From contig CALGWX010000069.1 of assembly GCA_937936215.1 (NCBI GenBank), forward strand, positions 1-6,218: a DNA stretch of 6,218 nucleotides. Reading direction: 5' to 3'. Below the pieces are notes generated by a model. That model ran no database searches and had not been told where the DNA came from. It was given only the letters and a program-made list of their open reading frames with translations. Shown piece by piece: positions 1 to 5,281 of the stretch (position 1 is the first letter of the stretch; each line of letters begins with the position of its first letter). Both the position numbers and the translations under genes were made by a program. This DNA is from an uncultured Burkholderiaceae bacterium. Its GTDB lineage: Bacteria; Pseudomonadota; Gammaproteobacteria; Burkholderiales; Burkholderiaceae_F.

Positions 1-886
1 TGCCTCAGCGCCACCGGCGGCCGCGGGTGCGGCGCCGCGCCGCATATCGCCCGCCGCGCGCAAGCGCGCCGCCGAATTGGGCATCGACCTGGCCACGGTC
101 ACGCCGGGCGCCGATGGCGTCGTTTCGCTCGCCGATGTCGAGCGGGCGGCGGCGCCAGCGGCGCGGCCGGCCGCGGTGCCCCCGGCGGCCGCGACGATGG
201 CCGAGCGCGCGGCGCAGATGCGCCAGGTCATCGCCGCGGCCATGGCGCGCAGCAAGCGCGAGATCCCGCACTACTACCTGGCGGAGGACGTGCCGCTGCT
301 GGCGGCCAATGCCTGGCTGGCGCAGGTCAATACGACACGCCTGGTCACGGCGCGGCTGCTGCTGGCGCCGCTGCTGCTCAAGAGCGTGGCCCTGGCGCTG
401 CGGCGCTATCCGGACTTCAACGGCTACTGGCGCGACGGGGCGTTCGTCGCCGGCGAGGGCATTCACATCGGCGTGGCGATCTCGCTGCGCGCCGGCGGGC
501 TGGTCACGCCGGCGCTGCTGGACGTCGACCGCAAGGACATCGACACCGTCAACCGCGAGTTGCTCGACCTCGTGCGCCGGGCGCGCGCCGGCTCGCTGCG
601 CGCGGCGGAACTGGCGGCCGGCACGATCACCGTCACCAGCCTGGGCGACCAGGGCGTGGCCACGGTCTTCGGCGTGATCTACCCGCCGCAGGTGGCGATC
701 GTCGGTTTCGGCCGCGCCAGCGAGCGGGCGTGGGCGGTCGCCGGCGGCCTGCGGGTGGCGCCGGTGGTCACCGCCACGCTGGCCGCCGACCATCGCGCCA
801 GCGACGGCCATCGCGGCGGCCTGTTCCTCGCCGCCGTGCGCGACCTGCTCCAGAATCCCGCCGAACTCGCGAAAGCCGCGCCATGA
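1..886 (+). CDS. 2-oxoacid dehydrogenase E2 component (dihydrolipoamide acyltransferase), 3' part
   Basis: The 5' end lies outside the window; the first complete codon is at 2, leaving 294 visible residues. From about 41 to 148 there is a peripheral-subunit-binding domain (ISPAARKRAAELGIDL, then SLADVE). A short Ala/Pro linker leads to the acyltransferase catalytic domain. This contains IPHYYLAEDV, the TITVTSLGDQGV strand, YPPQVAIVGFG, and the catalytic motif DHRASDG, with its His codon at 791-793 and Asp at 803-805. The family moves an acyl group from a lipoyl arm to CoA in pyruvate, branched-chain or related 2-oxoacid dehydrogenase complexes in the cytoplasm. Any lipoyl domain would be upstream of the window. 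The substrate cannot be read from this fragment. The binding domain lacks the usual GTGxxGRI loop and has TPGADGVV instead. The stop overlaps the ACP start by 4 nt, so the two are probably translationally coupled. Confidence 0.9.
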   Translation, partial: ASAPPAAAGAAPRRISPAARKRAAELGIDLATVTPGADGVVSLADVERAAAPAARPAAVPPAAATMAERAAQMRQVIAAAMARSKREIPHYYLAEDVPLLAANAWLAQVNTTRLVTARLLLAPLLLKSVALALRRYPDFNGYWRDGAFVAGEGIHIGVAISLRAGGLVTPALLDVDRKDIDTVNRELLDLVRRARAGSLRAAELAAGTITVTSLGDQGVATVFGVIYPPQVAIVGFGRASERAWAVAGGLRVAPVVTATLAADHRASDGHRGGLFLAAVRDLLQNPAELAKAAP

Positions 887-1125
887 CCCGAGACGAACTC
901 ACCCGCGCCATCCTCGATGCGCTGACCGCGATCGCCCCCGAGGTGGATCCCGCGGCGATCGAGCCGACCAAGCTCCTGCGCGAGCAGACTGACCTGGACT
1001 CCGCCGACTGGCTCAACTTCCTGGTCGCGCTGCACGAGAAAACCGGCATCGACATCCCCGATGCCGACGTCGGCCGCCTGACCACGCTGGAAAAGCTGGT
1101 CGACTACTGCGCGGCGCGGCAGTGA
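883..1125 (+). CDS. Acyl carrier protein
   Basis: This 80-residue acidic, mostly helical protein has the size and pattern of an acyl carrier protein. Helix 1 (TRAILDALTAI) is followed by a loop and LLREQTDLDSADWLNFLVALHE, split here as the modification site DLDSADW and helix 2. Then come GIDIPDADV and a final helix, LEKLVDYCAAR. Ser40 in DSAD is the expected 4'-phosphopantetheine attachment site; the residue after it is Ala rather than the Leu usual in fatty-acid ACPs. The ATG overlaps the upstream E2 stop (ATGA) and no strong Shine-Dalgarno is visible, which fits translational coupling. The position directly behind an E2 acyltransferase suggests a specialised ACP that takes or delivers the acyl group handled by that complex, rather than the housekeeping AcpP. 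The partner assignment is inference; the ACP fold call is solid. Confidence 0.85.
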   Translation: MTRDELTRAILDALTAIAPEVDPAAIEPTKLLREQTDLDSADWLNFLVALHEKTGIDIPDADVGRLTTLEKLVDYCAARQ

Positions 1126-1934
1126 AGCGGCTGGCCTCCTGGCCGCTGGCCGCGGCGGCGCGCGTCGACACGCTGCTGGCCGACATCGACGGCACGATGA
1201 CCAGCGGCGGCCGCCTCGGCGCCGCCGCCTACGCGGCGATGGAGCGGCTGCAGGCCGCTGGCGTGCGCGTGGTGCCGATCACCGGCCGCCCGGCCGGCTG
1301 GTGCGATCTCATCGCGCGCTTCTGGCCGGTGGCGGCGGTGGTCGGTGAAAACGGCGCCTTCTATTTCCGCTACGACCACGCTGCCCGCCGCATGACGCGC
1401 CGCTGGGCTTGCGACGACGCGCAGCGCGCGCACGACCGCGCCAGGCTGGCCGAGATCGCCGACGAGGTGCTGCGCCGGGTGCCGGGCACGGCGCTGGCGG
1501 CCGACCAGAGCTACCGCGAGGCCGACATCGCCATCGACTGGTGCGAGGACGTGCCGCCGCTGCCGCCGGCAGCGGTGCAGCGGATCGTCGAGCTGCTGCA
1601 ACGGCACGGGCTGACGGTCAAGGTCAGTTCGATCCACGTCAACGCCTGGTTCGGCGCCTACGACAAGCTGACGATGACGCGGCGCCTGCTGCGCGAACAG
1701 TTCGGCGTCGATCTGGAGCAGGAACGTGAGCGCCTCGCCTTCGTCGGCGACTCGCCGAACGACGAGCCGATGTTCCGCGCCTTTCCCCACTCGATCGCGG
1801 TGGCCAACATCGCCGCCTTTGCCGACGCCATCGCGCACAAGCCGGCGTACGTGACGCGGCAGCCGGAGGGCGAAGGCTTCGCCGAGCTGGCGCGGCGACT
1901 GCTGGCCGCGCGCCAGCGCACGCGTCCAGCGTGA
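1122..1934 (+). CDS. HAD-superfamily (type IIB) phosphatase
   Basis: This 270-residue protein has all four HAD motifs. Motif I is DIDGT, with the nucleophile Asp21 and acid/base Asp23. Motif II is PITGR (Thr54). Motif III is Lys182 in GAYDKL. Motif IV is FVGDSPNDEPMF (Asp210 and Asp214). The insert between motifs II and III, with GENGAFYF and a mixed alpha/beta cap, is typical of the IIB (Cof, sucrose-phosphatase-like) group, which dephosphorylates sugar phosphates and similar small metabolites in the cytoplasm. The exact substrate is not readable. The GTG start overlaps the ACP stop (GTGA), and its own stop overlaps the next GTG in the same way, so it is an internal operon gene. With gpsA close downstream, a glycerol- or sugar-phosphate substrate is conceivable, but this is inference only. 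Confidence 0.85.
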   Translation: MKRLASWPLAAAARVDTLLADIDGTMTSGGRLGAAAYAAMERLQAAGVRVVPITGRPAGWCDLIARFWPVAAVVGENGAFYFRYDHAARRMTRRWACDDAQRAHDRARLAEIADEVLRRVPGTALAADQSYREADIAIDWCEDVPPLPPAAVQRIVELLQRHGLTVKVSSIHVNAWFGAYDKLTMTRRLLREQFGVDLEQERERLAFVGDSPNDEPMFRAFPHSIAVANIAAFADAIAHKPAYVTRQPEGEGFAELARRLLAARQRTRPA

Positions 1935-2233
1935 GGCTCAACGGACGAGCCGAGGCGCCGTTCGCGCAAGCGGGCGCGGCGGCCGCGCGGCAGGCGGCAG
2001 GTATGGCGCGCGTCGCGCTGGCGGGCACCGCGGGCGTCGACCCAGCGGGCATCGCGCTCGTGGACCCGGCGGGAACGAAGGCCGTCGCGCCAGCGGGCAT
2101 GACGCTCGTCGAGCCAGCAGGCATCGCGCTCATGAACCCAGCGGGCACGGCGCGCATGGACCCAGCGAGCGTTGCACTCGCCGACCCGGCGGCCACCGCC
2201 CTCCTCGACCCGGCGGCCAAGGCGGCCGACTAG
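1931..2233 (+). CDS. Small protein of 8-residue tandem repeats, function unknown
   Basis: This is a 100-residue ORF that I do not recognise. After about 25 Ala-rich residues it consists of imperfect octapeptides of the type VDPAGIAL: at least eight clear units plus one or two decayed ones at the N-terminal side, ending AAKAAD. Pro3 and Ala4 are invariant in the eight clear units, position 5 is Gly, Ser or Ala, and positions 1 and 8 are mainly hydrophobic. There is no signal peptide, membrane helix or catalytic motif. Support for translation: the GTG start overlaps the phosphatase stop by 4 nt like the other junctions, the stop lies 7 nt before gpsA, and differences between repeats are commonest at third codon positions. 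Against: there is no Shine-Dalgarno, composition is low-complexity, and the same DNA is also open on the other strand. It may be a real peptide or only an expanded DNA repeat. Confidence 0.45.
   Translation: MRLNGRAEAPFAQAGAAAARQAAGMARVALAGTAGVDPAGIALVDPAGTKAVAPAGMTLVEPAGIALMNPAGTARMDPASVALADPAATALLDPAAKAAD
2012..2227 (+). repeat. 24-bp tandem repeat array, nine units
   Basis: There are nine head-to-tail 24-bp units with no length variation, starting at 2012, 2036, 2060, 2084, 2108, 2132, 2156, 2180 and 2204. The first (2012-2035) is the most divergent. A decayed further unit may lie at 1988-2011, where the frame reads RQAAGMAR. The core CCAGCGGG, or a close variant, recurs in most units. 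Because the period is a multiple of three, every frame on both strands is repetitive. The codons CCA, GCA, GTT and GGA appear here although the neighbours mostly avoid them. Confidence 0.85.
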
Positions 2234-2240
2234 CCCGCGC

Positions 2241-3269
2241 ATGGCCCAGGTCGGCATCGTCGGCGGCGGCGCCTTCGGCACGGCGATGGCCTGCGTGCTG
2301 GCCCGGCGCGGCCACGCGGTGACGATCTGGGCCCGCGAGCCGGAAGTGGTCGCCGCCATCAACGCCGAACGCGAAAACCGCCTCTACCTGCGCGGCGTGG
2401 CGCTTCCTGCAGGAATCGCCGCCAGCGGCGATTTCGACGCCGCGGTGCGCGCGGCGCGGTTCGTGCTGCTGGTGCCGCCGGCGCAGCACATGCGCGCGGT
2501 CACTACCGCGCTGCGGCCGCACCTTGCCGCGGGCACGCCCGTGATCACCTGCTCGAAGGGGATGGAAGCGGCCACCGGCCTGCTGATGTCGCAGGTGCTC
2601 GCCGAGACGCTGCCGCAGGCGCCAGTGGCCGTGCTATCCGGCCCGTCGTTCGCGGCCGATATCTCGGTCGGCCGGCCCACCGGCGTGACGCTGGCCTGCG
2701 CCAACCCGCTCCTCGGCGCGAAGCTCGAAGCCGAGATCGGCGGGCCGGGCTTCGGCGTGTACCTGTCGGACGACGTGATCGGCGCCCAGATCGGCGGCGT
2801 CATGAAGAACGTGGTGGCGATCGCGTGCGGCATTGTCACCGGCCGCCAACTCGGCGCGAGCATGCGCGCCACGCTGGTGGCACGCGGGCTGGCCGAGGCC
2901 ACGGACCTCGGCCTGTCCCTCGGCGCGCGGCTGGAGACCTTCCTCGGGCTGTCGGGCATCGGCGACATCGACCTGTCGTGCAACAGCCCCCAGTCGCGCA
3001 ACATGTCGCTCGGCATTGCGCTGGGCGAGGGCCGCCGGCTCGCCGACATCCTCGGCGAGCGGATCACCGTGCAGGAAGGCGTGCACTCCGCTAGCGCGGT
3101 GGTGGCCCTGGCCGCGCGGCTCGGCGTCGAGATGCCGATCGCGACGCTGGTCGACGCCGTGCTCAACCGCGGCGCCACGGTCGACGACCTGGTCGCCCGC
3201 CTGCTGGCGCTGCCCTTCGGGATCGAGCGCGCGGTCGTGCCCTGGCTGCGGCGCGGGAAAGCGTCGTAG
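2241..3269 (+). CDS. gpsA: Glycerol-3-phosphate dehydrogenase [NAD(P)+]
   Basis: This 342-residue protein matches the usual GpsA length of about 330-340. It reduces dihydroxyacetone phosphate to sn-glycerol-3-phosphate, the backbone precursor of phospholipids, in the cytoplasm. The N-terminal Rossmann motif is VGIVGGGAFGTAMA (Gly8, Gly10, Gly13). SGPSFA lies near residues 133-138. The catalytic Lys189 is in the MKNVVAIACG helix. The substrate-binding stretch GIGDIDLSC (Asp242) is followed by QSRN (Arg253, Asn254), and QEG (Glu279) closes the active site. ATG 2241 is chosen because VGIVGGG then falls at the N-terminus as in the family; a longer reading from TTG 2172 would add unrelated Arg/Pro-rich residues. 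No convincing Shine-Dalgarno is visible, so translation may depend on coupling to the upstream reading frame, which ends 7 nt earlier. It is the last gene of the operon. Confidence 0.95.
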   Translation: MAQVGIVGGGAFGTAMACVLARRGHAVTIWAREPEVVAAINAERENRLYLRGVALPAGIAASGDFDAAVRAARFVLLVPPAQHMRAVTTALRPHLAAGTPVITCSKGMEAATGLLMSQVLAETLPQAPVAVLSGPSFAADISVGRPTGVTLACANPLLGAKLEAEIGGPGFGVYLSDDVIGAQIGGVMKNVVAIACGIVTGRQLGASMRATLVARGLAEATDLGLSLGARLETFLGLSGIGDIDLSCNSPQSRNMSLGIALGEGRRLADILGERITVQEGVHSASAVVALAARLGVEMPIATLVDAVLNRGATVDDLVARLLALPFGIERAVVPWLRRGKAS

Positions 3270-3496
3270 CCTCGCCCCGGCGCCACCCCCGTCACCGCCG
3301 CGCGAAGGCTCGCCGGCCGTCCCCGTGGCGCCACGCCGCGTCTCCGCCCACCGGGGCAGCAGACGTCCGACCGGGCGCGGCATCGATGTTGTGCGCGCCG
3401 CCGCGCCCGACCCTGCCGCCGCGCCCGATCCCGCCGCCGAGCGCGGCGCAGGCGGGATGCGTCCTGGAGGGGATCCTTCGCTTCGTCGCGAGGCTT

Positions 3497-3513
3497 GACT
3501 GAAGTCATCAGTC
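3497..3513. promoter_or_regulatory. Operator-like dyad GACTGA-N5-TCAGTC
   Basis: This is a perfect 6-bp inverted repeat with a 5-bp spacer. It overlaps a second dyad, TGACT-GA-AGTCA, at 3496-3507. It lies about 63 bp upstream of the ATG at 3576, in the locally AT-richer promoter zone, and overlaps a TTGACT that resembles a -35 box (3495-3500). No -10 box sits at the right spacing, so the promoter itself is not defined. The binding protein is unknown. Confidence 0.35.
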
Positions 3514-3540
3514 CCCATCGGCCGCGGGCTATGTTGGAAC

Positions 3541-3562
3541 TGCCTCGTGAGGATTCGAGGCA
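3541..3562 (+). promoter_or_regulatory. Leader hairpin before the ribosome-binding site
   Basis: The perfect 7-bp stem TGCCTCG / CGAGGCA encloses the 8-nt loop TGAGGATT. It ends 3 nt before the Shine-Dalgarno GAGGT (3566-3570), which stands 5 nt before ATG 3576. The loop carries a second GAGGA. If transcribed, it would be a 5'UTR hairpin next to the ribosome-binding site, able to affect translation or mRNA stability. No further riboswitch-like structure is seen. Confidence 0.4.
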
Positions 3563-3575
3563 AGCGAGGTAAACG

Positions 3576-4070
3576 ATGAAAACCGATCGTGGCTACTGGC
3601 GCCCACTGCGGCGCGATGAACTGCGCGACGAACTCGTGCACGACGCCTACAAGTCGAAGAAGAAACTGCCCGAGCCGACCCGCTGCCCGGACTGCGGCGC
3701 GATCTATGAAGACGGCCGCTGGACGTGGGGGCTGGCGCCCGCGGACGCCAACGAGGAACTCTGCCCGGCCTGCCACCGCATCCGCGACCACTACCCGGCC
3801 GGCTACGTGACACTGGAAGGCGAATTCCTGAAGGCGCACCGCGACGAGGTGCTGCAGCTGGCGCGCAACCGCGAGGAGAAGGAAAAGGCCGAGCATCCGC
3901 TGGAGCGGATCATGGCCATCGAGGACATCGACGGCGGCGTGCAGATCACGACCACCGACACGCACCTGGCGCGCGACATTGGCGAGGCAGTGCACTCGGC
4001 CTACAAGGGCGAGTTGGAGTACCACTACAACAAGGAAGAGAACCTGCTGCGGGTGCACTGGGCCCGCTGA
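3576..4070 (+). CDS. BCAM0308-family zinc-ribbon protein
   Basis: This 164-residue protein resembles the family annotated as BCAM0308 in proteobacteria; its biochemical function is not established. A charged N-terminus (DRGYWRPLRRDELRDEL) leads into a treble-clef or zinc-ribbon module with Cys37/Cys40 (CPDCGAIY) and Cys63/Cys66 (CPACHRIRDHYP), expected to bind one zinc. After GYVTLEGEF comes a charged helix (residues ~90-108). The C-terminal alpha/beta domain contains IEDIDGGVQITTTDTHLARDIGEAVHSAYKG and is split here only by description. The paired CxxC arrangement recalls the zinc domain of the ribosome-export factor NMD3, but that is a loose resemblance. There is no signal peptide or membrane segment, so it should be cytoplasmic. 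The start is supported by GAGGT 5 nt upstream. It appears monocistronic: a regulatory-looking leader lies before it and a GC hairpin after it. Confidence 0.75.
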   Translation: MKTDRGYWRPLRRDELRDELVHDAYKSKKKLPEPTRCPDCGAIYEDGRWTWGLAPADANEELCPACHRIRDHYPAGYVTLEGEFLKAHRDEVLQLARNREEKEKAEHPLERIMAIEDIDGGVQITTTDTHLARDIGEAVHSAYKGELEYHYNKEENLLRVHWAR

Positions 4071-4081
4071 GGCCGCCGCGC

Positions 4082-4103
4082 CGGCCCGCCCACGGGCGGG
4101 CCG
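4082..4103 (+). terminator. GC hairpin after the zinc-ribbon gene
   Basis: A perfect 9-bp stem, CGGCCCGCC / GGCGGGCCG, with loop CACG begins 12 nt after the stop codon. It has no T-tract, so it may act as a weak terminator or an mRNA 3'-end stabiliser. The symmetrical stem would form on either strand. Confidence 0.6.
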
Positions 4104-4193
4104 CCAACCACAGGGCCGGCCGGCGGCGCGCCGTCGGAGGCGATGGCGCCGCGCTGGCCGGACCGGTCAGCGAAGGAACACCAGGTGGAAACG

Positions 4194-4730
4194 ATGCAAA
4201 TCCCGCTTCAGATCACGATGCGCGAGATGGACCGCTCCGAGGCGTTGGAGGGGGCCATCCGGGAACACGCCGCCAAGCTCGAGCAGTTCCACCCGCGGAT
4301 CACCCGCTGCCGGGTGACGGTCGAGCAGCTCGGCAGGCACCAGCAACAGGGCCGGCAGTTCACGGTCAAGGTCGACGTGCGCGTGCCGGGCAAGGAACTC
4401 GTCGCCACCCGCGACCACCACGAGGACGTGTACGTGGCGCTGCGCGACGCCTTCGATGCCGCCCGCCGGCAGCTTGAAGACGTCGCCCGCGAGGTGCGCG
4501 GCGACGTCAAGACACACCCGCTGACGCTGCGCGGCAGGGTGGCGCGGCTGCTGCCCGACGAGGGCTACGGCTTCATCGAGACCGACGACGGCCGCGAGCT
4601 GTACTTCAGCCGCGATAACGTGGTGACGCCGCCGTTCGAGCACCTCGAGCCCGGCATGGTCGTGAGCTTCCTCGAGGAGCCCGCCGCCGAGGGCCTGCAG
4701 GCCAAGCGCGTGACCGCAAGCAAGCGGTAG
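4194..4730 (+). CDS. Ribosome-hibernation (HPF/RaiA-type) protein with C-terminal cold-shock domain
   Basis: This 178-residue protein has two domains. Residues 1-100 match the HPF/RaiA (sigma-54 modulation) fold: MQIPLQITMREMD, a helix EALEGAIREHAAKLEQF, ITRCRVTVEQ, FTVKVDVRVPGKELVATRD and a helix VYVALRDAFDAARRQL. These proteins bind the 30S decoding channel and silence ribosomes in stress or stationary phase. Residues ~110-178 form a cold-shock OB fold with RNP1-like EGYGFI (123-128) and RNP2-like ELYFSRDNV (135-143), a nucleic-acid-binding surface. It lacks the dimerisation tail of long HPF; the cold-shock domain takes its place. ATG 4194 is chosen because homologues begin with MQIPLQI and AGGTGG sits 5 nt upstream. 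An in-frame ATG at 4143 would add 17 residues, but its GGAGG is only 2 nt away. The gene stands alone between two GC hairpins. Confidence 0.88.
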   Translation: MQIPLQITMREMDRSEALEGAIREHAAKLEQFHPRITRCRVTVEQLGRHQQQGRQFTVKVDVRVPGKELVATRDHHEDVYVALRDAFDAARRQLEDVAREVRGDVKTHPLTLRGRVARLLPDEGYGFIETDDGRELYFSRDNVVTPPFEHLEPGMVVSFLEEPAAEGLQAKRVTASKR

Positions 4731-4739
4731 TCCCGGGCC

Positions 4740-4765
4740 GCCGGCCCGCGCTCGCGCGGGCCGGC
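4740..4765. terminator. GC hairpin after the hibernation-factor gene
   Basis: A perfect 11-bp stem (GCCGGCCCGCG / CGCGGGCCGGC) with loop CTCG starts 9 nt after the stop codon. It has no T-tract. Genes converge here, so it could stop transcription from either side. Confidence 0.65.
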
Positions 4766-5035
4766 CGCGCATAAGGCGCGCTGAGCCAGCCGCAGCGTCC
4801 GCCGTCCTGTCGCGGCCGCGGGGGTGGTACTGAAAAAAATTCCCCACTGCCGCGTCGGCGAACGCTCGGCGTCCCGGGTGCTGACGCCGCCTGCCCGACG
4901 CTGCGGCCCTGCTGAACGCTCCGCCATCAACGCGCTGCAACTGCCTTGTGGCGGGCGTTGCCTGCTCCACCCTGCCGCGCGGCGGCTTGCCCCAGCGGCG
5001 CATCGCGCGGCGCTCACAACCGACGGCTTGCGCGC
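4766..5035. other. Convergent intergenic region
   Basis: No convincing gene was found in these 270 bp; the open frames on both strands are Arg/Ala-rich and have no recognisable domain. The stretch holds a 7-A run at 4833-4839, striking against the local GC content. A nested dyad lies at 4849-4907 and the left arm of a 9-bp inverted repeat at 4999-5007. Base composition is slightly less extreme than in the genes. The part from about 4824 onward could be a dispersed repeat, but a single copy cannot show that. Confidence 0.5.
4833..4907 (-). terminator. Possible rho-independent terminator for the minus-strand cluster
   Basis: Read on the minus strand, the sequence contains an outer stem (GCGGC plus CCGAC-type halves, pairing 4849-4858 with 4895-4907 around a 3-nt bulge). 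It encloses an inner 6-bp stem GGCGTC/GACGCC (4868-4873 with 4883-4888). After about 9 nt a run of seven T follows (complement of 4833-4839). The geometry is loose, with a bulge and a long gap before the T-run, so this is a weak call. Confidence 0.3.
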
Positions 5036-5048
5036 TCAACGCGATGCG
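4999..5048 (-). repeat. 9-bp inverted repeat spanning the small ORF's stop codon
   Basis: CGCATCGCG (4999-5007) and CGCGATGCG (5040-5048) are perfect reverse complements 32 nt apart. The minus-strand stop codon (5036-5038) lies in the loop. In the minus-strand transcript this would form a 3'-end stem-loop, perhaps protecting or ending the mRNA. No T-run follows directly. Confidence 0.5.
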
Positions 5049-5281
5049 TCTTCGCCGTCGCCGACGCGCTCGTCGACTTCGACGATGTCCTGGTCGAGCC
5101 GCTCGGGCACGCCGAGTTCCGCCTCGGCGTCGTGCAGCGCCTGTGCCTGCTCGGCGATCGCCTCGTTGGCGGCGGCCAGCGCCTCGGCCACGGTGGCAAA
5201 CGGGCCGAACTCCTGCTTGCCGTCGTCGGCGACCCAGTAGTAGCCGTCTGGGCGGGCGACGACGCGGTCCTCGTCGGCCAC
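5036..5281 (-). CDS. Small unknown-domain protein, stand-alone copy
   Basis: This 81-residue hypothetical protein runs from GTG 5281. The first ~36 residues form a compact module, RVVARPDGYYWVADDGKQ then EFGPFATVAEALAA, that looks like a beta-hairpin followed by a helix. A Gln/Glu/Ala-rich helical segment (NEAIAEQAQALHDAEAEL) and an acidic tail (QDIVEVDERVGDGED) follow. The aromatic pair plus GPF resembles GYF-like modules, but I do not assign it. The same module sits at the N-terminus of the chimeric ORF at 5354-6052. The frame stays open upstream to 5353, and alignment with that copy shows that the position of its ATG (6050-6052) is AGG here (5327-5329). The native start thus appears lost, and GTG 5281 has no Shine-Dalgarno. 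It may be poorly expressed or decaying at its 5' end, although the core is conserved. Confidence 0.55.
   Translation of the reverse strand: MADEDRVVARPDGYYWVADDGKQEFGPFATVAEALAAANEAIAEQAQALHDAEAELGVPERLDQDIVEVDERVGDGEDASR

Larger units (their letters stand above)
3270..3575. other. Intergenic region upstream of the zinc-ribbon gene
   Basis: This 306-bp stretch has no ORF that looks like a gene; the open frames are run-ons of frames opposing or shifted from gpsA. It has no T-rich intrinsic terminator for gpsA. It holds an 18-bp tandem duplication with two mismatches (3397-3414 and 3415-3432) and a 10-bp palindrome, GTGGCGCCAC, at 3325-3334. From about 3490 it becomes less GC-rich and carries an operator-like dyad and a leader hairpin, so the promoter of the next gene probably lies in the last 90 bp. 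Confidence 0.6.

Noticed and set aside
1639..2362. Minus-strand open frames across the 24-bp repeat array
   Set aside because: The period is a multiple of three, so all frames are open and repetitive. These readings run into the phosphatase and gpsA on the opposite strand and have no start or domain support.
3325..3334. GTGGCGCCAC palindrome
   Set aside because: A 10-bp palindrome in such GC-rich DNA is easily due to chance, and it is not near a promoter or gene start.
3397..3432. 18-bp tandem duplication in the intergenic region
   Set aside because: Only two copies with two mismatches in very GC-rich sequence; no sign of function.
3495..3535. TTGACT ... TATGTT as a sigma-70 promoter
   Set aside because: The two boxes are 29 bp apart, far from the 16-18 bp needed.
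2384..4058. Long minus-strand open frames opposite gpsA and the zinc-ribbon gene
   Set aside because: Arg/Ala/Pro-rich translations without domains, explained by high GC and strong wobble bias in the real genes on the plus strand.
4161..4168. GACCGGTC palindrome upstream of the hibernation-factor gene
   Set aside because: Short and likely by chance; it does not pair with another copy nearby.
4920..5040. Integron attC-like site
   Set aside because: Dyads are present, but there is no clear RYYYAAC/GTTRRRY pair at the ends and no integrase.
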